From: Lysinibacillus agricola
GTDB taxonomy: Bacteria; Bacillota; Bacilli; Bacillales_A; Planococcaceae
Assembly: GCF_016638705.1 (NCBI RefSeq)
Contig: NZ_CP067341.1
Location: forward strand, 1,429,501-1,493,500
DNA length: 64,000 bases
Direction: 5' to 3'
Both the position numbers and the translations under genes were made by a program. This document shows positions 63,610-64,000 of this stretch, one piece after another. A model generated the notes under the pieces. The model did not search any database. It had not been told where the DNA came from and saw only the letters and a program-made list of their open reading frames with translations. Each line of letters opens with the position of its first letter. Within the stretch, counting starts at the first letter, position 1.

Positions 63610-64000
63610 GAAAATCTTCCTCGCCAACACTACAATCCCAACAAAAACAATCGCTCCAGCTGTATCCAAAATAACATCCTGTCCACTCATCGTGCGTCCT
63701 GGTGTAAAGCTTTGACGAAACTCATCTAGCATTGCAATAAGAGCTGTCCCAGCAATAGCGACACCTGCAGCGAATCGACGTTTTCCCCATGCAAAGTAAA
63801 TACCAAGTGCGATACAACCGAATCCAATAAAGTGCGTTAATTTTCGAATTAAAAACTCTACAAATTTAAAGTAACCACGCTCTTCAACAGAAACAACAGT
63901 ATCCCAATAAGGAATTTTTAGTAAAGAGAGTTGCCTTTCAAAAGGTTTATTTGCCAATACATCCTCTAATTCTGGAAGTATACTTTGTTGTTCATAGGTC
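63589..64000 (-). CDS. VanZ-family membrane protein, 5' end beyond the window
   Basis: The frame is open from the window edge to a stop at 63589; at least 136 residues are visible. It has LIRKLTHFIGFGCIALGIYFAW, then ALIAMLDEFRQSFTPGRTMSGQDVILDTAG, the VanZ signature (DE-x-x-Q-x-F-x-x-x-R ... D), and three membrane helices. VanZ-like proteins are linked to low-level teicoplanin resistance, but most have no known role. The TTG at 63957 is not needed as a start, because the frame continues upstream with a family-like sequence (YEQQSILPELEDVLANKPFE). Confidence 0.85.
   Translation of the reverse strand, partial: TYEQQSILPELEDVLANKPFERQLSLLKIPYWDTVVSVEERGYFKFVEFLIRKLTHFIGFGCIALGIYFAWGKRRFAAGVAIAGTALIAMLDEFRQSFTPGRTMSGQDVILDTAGAIVFVGIVVLARKIFKRQRAL

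Overview
The window looks like chromosomal DNA of a low-GC, spore-forming Bacillales bacterium, most probably Lysinibacillus or a close Planococcaceae relative. This is inferred from AT-rich sequence, strong AGGAGG-type ribosome binding sites, a CotD-type spore coat protein, SirA (the Spo0A-controlled replication inhibitor), a Bacillus-type LexA/YneA SOS locus and a GlnR-GlnA nitrogen operon. I could not run a database search, so genus level is recall.

Layout. 1-2.6 kb: fragment of a cysteine-rich protein, a YtkA-like lipoprotein, and a cobalamin riboswitch ahead of a solitary cobT broken by an in-frame TAA. 2.7-7.6 kb: TRIC channel, YnbB-like PLP enzyme, glnR-glnA with a canonical GlnR box, cotD. 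7.6-18.9 kb: YjiH-type membrane protein, a GntR-ABC exporter operon with a long palindromic operator, gene debris, an ECF sigma/anti-sigma pair, a frameshifted acyltransferase, a lone phage holin and a DUF2339 protein. 19-31.5 kb: an apparently complete Gram-positive type IV pilus locus. Three pilin-like genes, one with a large beta-solenoid-like body, run divergently from VanW/G5-pilB-pilT-pilC-pilA-pilM-pilN-pilO-pilD. 33.3-51.2 kb: a lexA-yneA-yneB ... ynzC-tkt ... sirA-yneF backbone, collinear with B. subtilis as I recall it. It is interrupted twice: first by XRE/peptide deformylase, DJ-1, GNAT, LytTR/DUF3021 and CPBP genes, then by a serine hydrolase, a HAD phosphatase and a liaIH/liaFSR envelope-stress locus. 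luxS follows. 51.7-54.4 kb: yqkD, thiolase, yqkE. 54.8-62.2 kb: a seven-gene operon (ribose-type ABC importer, MtnK, MtnA, DeoR regulator, class II aldolase) that fits a 5-deoxypentose / methylthioribose 'DHAP shunt'. 62.3-64 kb: repeats, a 38-codon gene, GNAT, and a VanZ gene cut by the window edge.

The least explained signal is intergenic. Several unrelated tandem-repeat arrays, each with a period of exactly or nearly 21 bp, lie just downstream of Rho-independent terminators (about 10.1, 35.2, 44.7, 54.4, 62.3 and 62.6 kb). A separate family of roughly 130-260 bp dispersed elements, ending near GGAAATCA(A)CCCC, occurs four times. One 21-bp array, together with the 3' arm of the yqkE terminator, is repeated on both sides of the MtnK/MtnA operon, which suggests that segment was inserted or duplicated by recombination.
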